A stretch of 7,879 nt of DNA. It comes from Desulfobacterales bacterium. GTDB lineage: Bacteria > Desulfobacterota > Desulfobacteria > Desulfobacterales > C00003060. The notes under the pieces were generated by a model that saw only the letters and a list, made by a program, of their open reading frames with translations, made no database searches and was not told the DNA's origin. Shown one piece after another: positions 5,489 to 7,879 of this stretch. Within the stretch, counting starts at the first letter, position 1. Every line of letters starts with the position of its first letter. The DNA is taken from positions 1-7,879 of the forward strand of contig DAOUTV010000062.1 in the NCBI GenBank assembly GCA_030668505.1, written 5' to 3'. Position numbers and translations under genes: made by a program.

Positions 5489-5860
5489 GTGAAAAGAGAA
5501 GCTGAAGAACTCATAACAAAACTTCGGAATATTATCATTGCTGCTTCTAAGTCAGAAGGCCAACCAGAGCTAAGAACCAAACGGGAACAGCTCAAGGTGA
5601 TTAACGAGTCCATACAACAATGCACCGATAGAAAACTCCCGGTGCCGAACGACCTCCCAAAACTCAAAAAAAGCTTGATCGATGAGATCGAAAAGGGCGA
5701 AAAAGATCATCTAGTTCTTTATTTCCTGAAAGACCAGCTTTCGCAGATTCTGGCTGCAATCGATAGTATTGTAGTGCCTAAAGAACCCCCTAAAGAACCC
5801 AAGAACAAAGGTGCAAAAACGCCTGTGGCTAATGAACCACAAAGTGTTCCCAAGTCCTGA
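5489..5860 (+). CDS. Hypothetical charged helical protein with Pro-rich tail
   Basis: I do not recognise this 123-residue protein. It has no signal peptide or membrane segment. Residues 1-95 are rich in Lys, Glu, Leu and Ile and look helical, with likely coiled-coil segments (about 1-50 and 58-95) split by a short KLPVPNDLP loop (50-58). The last 28 residues form a Pro/Lys-rich, probably disordered tail with PKEPPKEPKNKG. The start is the GTG at 5489, with an ideal GGAGGG 7 nt upstream (5476-5481). An in-frame TTG at 5441 would add 16 residues but has no good ribosome-binding site, and that extension would contain the GGAGGG. It stands alone on the plus strand and ends 12 bp before the convergent metalloprotease-like gene. 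It could bind a partner protein or nucleic acid, but nothing specific supports either. Confidence 0.75.
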   Translation: MKREAEELITKLRNIIIAASKSEGQPELRTKREQLKVINESIQQCTDRKLPVPNDLPKLKKSLIDEIEKGEKDHLVLYFLKDQLSQILAAIDSIVVPKEPPKEPKNKGAKTPVANEPQSVPKS

Positions 5861-5894
5861 CATACCCTGATGTCAAAATGAAAGATCTGACCCT
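5858..5894. repeat. Short repeat-like sequence at the convergent gene ends
   Basis: TGACAT (5858-5863) and ATGTCA (5870-5875) form a 6-bp dyad whose outer bases are the TGA stop codons of the two convergent genes. It continues into GTCAAAATGAAAGATCTGAC. From memory, GTCAAAATG-AAGATCTGACCC-like strings recur as intergenic repeats, often near REP-associated (RAYT-type) transposases, in delta-proteobacterial genomes; this is recall, not a search result. No T-tract is present, so a terminator is not supported. Confidence 0.35.
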
Positions 5895-7879
5895 ACTTCG
5901 TTGACTGTCCACGAGTTCAAGATATTCTTGCCATCGTTTGAGTAATCTGTGTTCTGCGTCTGTGTGAGCTCGCTAACTCCTGTACCGAAAATAACGAAGT
6001 CATATGGGTCCTCGTCAGAGTCATTGTTGGAAATGCTAACATTTGCGCTCAAAACTCCACTTTCACTTGGTGTAAAGGAAAGAATAAACGCAGTCTCTCC
6101 CAGACCATTGACTGGAGTACCGGGGTGCTTTGTCACCGTAAAGTCATTTGGGTGTTCTCCCCAGATCTCAACCTTCGGCGATCCGGTCAACTCCAAAGTT
6201 TCATCCCCTAGATTCTCTAGTGTAAAGATTACTGTACTGCTTGAGCCCAAATTCACGTCACCAAAATTGTAGCTGCCCGTGTCGTCTGGTATGTCCTTCT
6301 GTCCCTGCTTTACGTTGATCTCGGGGTATTGTGTCGCGGCGATTGTGACAGCAATGTCTTGAGTGTCGTTACCATGAACCATTTTTTCCTCCTGAGCATC
6401 GAATATACTAAACCACCGCACCTTCGGTTTTCTTTCATCAGGAGGATAGACTTTGATAAGGATCAAATGGTTATAGTTGTTAAATGTGCCGTTCCACCAA
6501 AATTCTAGCAAGCCGTCCGAGTCCGTCGTTCCATCCACCATTAACTCATTGTCGTAAGGTGAAAAGCTTCGGACTTTCCAGATCTTGATATTTGCACTCT
6601 GAACTGGTACTTGTGCCCCCTTTTCGCACACTGATACCCTTGTGTGCAACAGGTCGGGAATACTATTTGAAGTGGATTGACGGCACGGATCATTTATTGT
6701 TGCCGCTGTAACGTCAGCAAACCGGGTCAGTTTCATTAACTCCTCATAGGAAGTTGGTGCGCCAACTCGGGCTTGATTCCATATGTTCGTCAATAGCGGA
6801 TCTGTGAAATAATCCTGATGTTGGGACCAATAGGGATCATCCAAACTGTTAGTGCTGATATTAATATCTTGTATTGGGTCTATACATGTGGCGTCTCTCA
6901 CCATCACCAAATTGTAATACTCACTTATACCGGCACCAAAAACATGTTCGATTTCGTGAACCATATTGTTAATCTGTCTCCAGTATTGCTGGAGTTCACC
7001 GGAATCATCCTCGAGAGTGGATCTATCATAAACGGCATCCCAGTAAAGCCCTGCAGCGACTCCAGCGCCACTTTCATCTATACCCATGTATCCTCCGCAT
7101 GTCCCGTATATTGGGTAGGCGGTGAGTTGCACATGAGCCCATATCTCAAAATCATGTTCGGGCAGGACTCCTGCAGAATCTGTATGGGGTTTCTCCTCTG
7201 TTATGATGATATCTTCCTCGGGATCAAAAAGGAAACGACGGATTGTTTGTTTAGAAAAAATTGTGTTTAGGTCTTCGACATACAGTGTCAGCCTGTTACT
7301 CAGTTCTTCGTTTGATAAGCCCTGGACAAGGTCGGGGTGAAGAAAAAATTTGAATCTGTGATATTCAAGAGAATCCTCGGCCCCAGAGCTGTCGCTCAGC
7401 CGTAGTGTTTTCTTTTCCGTAGCTTCAACAATGGATGCGATGGAAGTCATAATGACAACCAGAAGCAGGATTAATATGGTCCGGCTAACACTGTTGGCAT
7501 CATTGAAGCCTGCATTTTTAGTACCCTCATCCGCACATCGATTATTATCACTCGATAGCGTTTCCTGAACATCAGGATTGGGTGTTATGTTTACGGTGTT
7601 CGACAGCATGATATAGGCGTTTTTCGTAGTAAGGGCAAAAAAGAATTCCATGCCGGACTTGTTAAGAAGGGTCGGCTTGGATTTAATAGCAGGCCGCTCC
7701 CTTACCACTTTTCTCTGTGCAATCAGCACGTTGGCGAAAAAACTAAAGTAGATGCAATAAAATTTTTTCTGTTGATGATAAAACTCCTTGCGTGATAGGC
7801 AGCTAATTACCCTGCATTCCAAATGACTATAAAATGTTTCAAATCTCTCTAATGAGTCTATTTTGGGCATTTTTTCCAA
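5873..7879 (-). CDS. Probable exported zincin-like protein with choice-of-anchor-D domain, start unresolved
   Basis: The frame is open to the right edge (668 codons), so residue numbers here count from the window edge. A hydrophobic segment (about 134-150, TILILLLVVIMTSIASIV) followed by VEA-TEKK looks like a signal peptide or signal anchor, implying export. Residues 155-400 contain the zinc-protease motif HEIEH (308-312) within MVHEIEHVFGAGISEYYN. H308, H312 and E309 fit zinc ligands and general base, and E320 is a possible third ligand; the metzincin third His is absent. Residues about 414-515 resemble a beta-sandwich segment with GTTDSDGLLEFWW. Residues about 518-634 match a choice-of-anchor-D/ASH-like domain (FGDVNLGSSSTVIFTLENLG, then ILSFTPSESGVL and FGTG). 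Substrate and family are unknown. The 130 residues before the hydrophobic segment look non-coding-like. ATGs at 7870, 7651 and 7609 are possible starts, none with a good ribosome-binding site. Confidence 0.75.
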   Translation of the reverse strand: MEKMPKIDSLERFETFYSHLECRVISCLSRKEFYHQQKKFYCIYFSFFANVLIAQRKVVRERPAIKSKPTLLNKSGMEFFFALTTKNAYIMLSNTVNITPNPDVQETLSSDNNRCADEGTKNAGFNDANSVSRTILILLLVVIMTSIASIVEATEKKTLRLSDSSGAEDSLEYHRFKFFLHPDLVQGLSNEELSNRLTLYVEDLNTIFSKQTIRRFLFDPEEDIIITEEKPHTDSAGVLPEHDFEIWAHVQLTAYPIYGTCGGYMGIDESGAGVAAGLYWDAVYDRSTLEDDSGELQQYWRQINNMVHEIEHVFGAGISEYYNLVMVRDATCIDPIQDINISTNSLDDPYWSQHQDYFTDPLLTNIWNQARVGAPTSYEELMKLTRFADVTAATINDPCRQSTSNSIPDLLHTRVSVCEKGAQVPVQSANIKIWKVRSFSPYDNELMVDGTTDSDGLLEFWWNGTFNNYNHLILIKVYPPDERKPKVRWFSIFDAQEEKMVHGNDTQDIAVTIAATQYPEINVKQGQKDIPDDTGSYNFGDVNLGSSSTVIFTLENLGDETLELTGSPKVEIWGEHPNDFTVTKHPGTPVNGLGETAFILSFTPSESGVLSANVSISNNDSDEDPYDFVIFGTGVSELTQTQNTDYSNDGKNILNSWTVNEVGSDLSF

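Noticed and set aside
5858..5875. Bidirectional terminator between the convergent genes
   Set aside because: The stem is only 6 bp and neither strand has a following T-tract.
1..7879. CRISPR array, toxin-antitoxin pair, retron or phage-defence operon
   Set aside because: No regularly spaced repeats, reverse transcriptase, nuclease or antitoxin-like gene was found; the palindromic elements are dispersed and not spaced as an array.

Overview
The window reads as a chromosomal segment from a Gram-negative delta-proteobacterium-like organism (Desulfobacterota type). That assignment is an inference. It rests on the tRNA-Thr/tuf arrangement, on a yggT-divIVA gene pair followed by two PilT-type ATPases, on a zinc-ribbon (MJ0042-type) plus receiver-domain protein, and on intergenic spaces filled with palindromic MITE-like repeats. 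No rRNA, CRISPR array, integrase or transposase gene is visible.

Layout, left to right. Positions 1-127 (minus) hold the first 42 codons of EF-Tu, preceded in the direction of transcription by tRNA-Thr(GGT) at 185-261. Positions 288-583 hold a MITE-like element and a related hairpin, with no gene. Positions 584-4717 (minus) hold a co-directional block, transcribed as yggT, divIVA-like, pilT, second pilT/pilU paralogue, zinc-ribbon/receiver protein. The block probably starts from an AT-rich promoter near 4829-4867. Within it the divIVA-pilT gap (3544-3886) consists almost entirely of two back-to-back palindromic elements. One supplies the divIVA stop codon and the other contributes bases to the pilT ribosome-binding site. 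Positions 4718-5488 are a divergent intergenic region with the yggT promoter, a further large palindromic element (4921-5110), candidate plus-strand promoters and an 18-bp dyad. Positions 5489-5860 (plus) encode a 123-residue charged helical protein of unknown function. Converging on it with a 12-bp gap is a long minus-strand gene (5873 to the window edge) for a probably exported zincin-like protein with an HEIEH motif, a beta-sandwich-like segment and a C-terminal choice-of-anchor-D/ASH-like domain.

How the genes fit together. PilT and its paralogue are the retraction motors of type IV pili. The zinc-ribbon/receiver protein beside them looks like a degenerate, probably non-phosphorylated signalling or adaptor protein. 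YggT and DivIVA-family proteins act in envelope or septal and polar organisation. This arrangement could link pilus retraction to the cell pole, but that is a hypothesis. The plus-strand gene and the metalloprotease-like gene look like accessory genes. I do not see a complete new defence or mobile system. The most unusual feature is how tightly several palindromic repeat elements are packed into functional gene boundaries.
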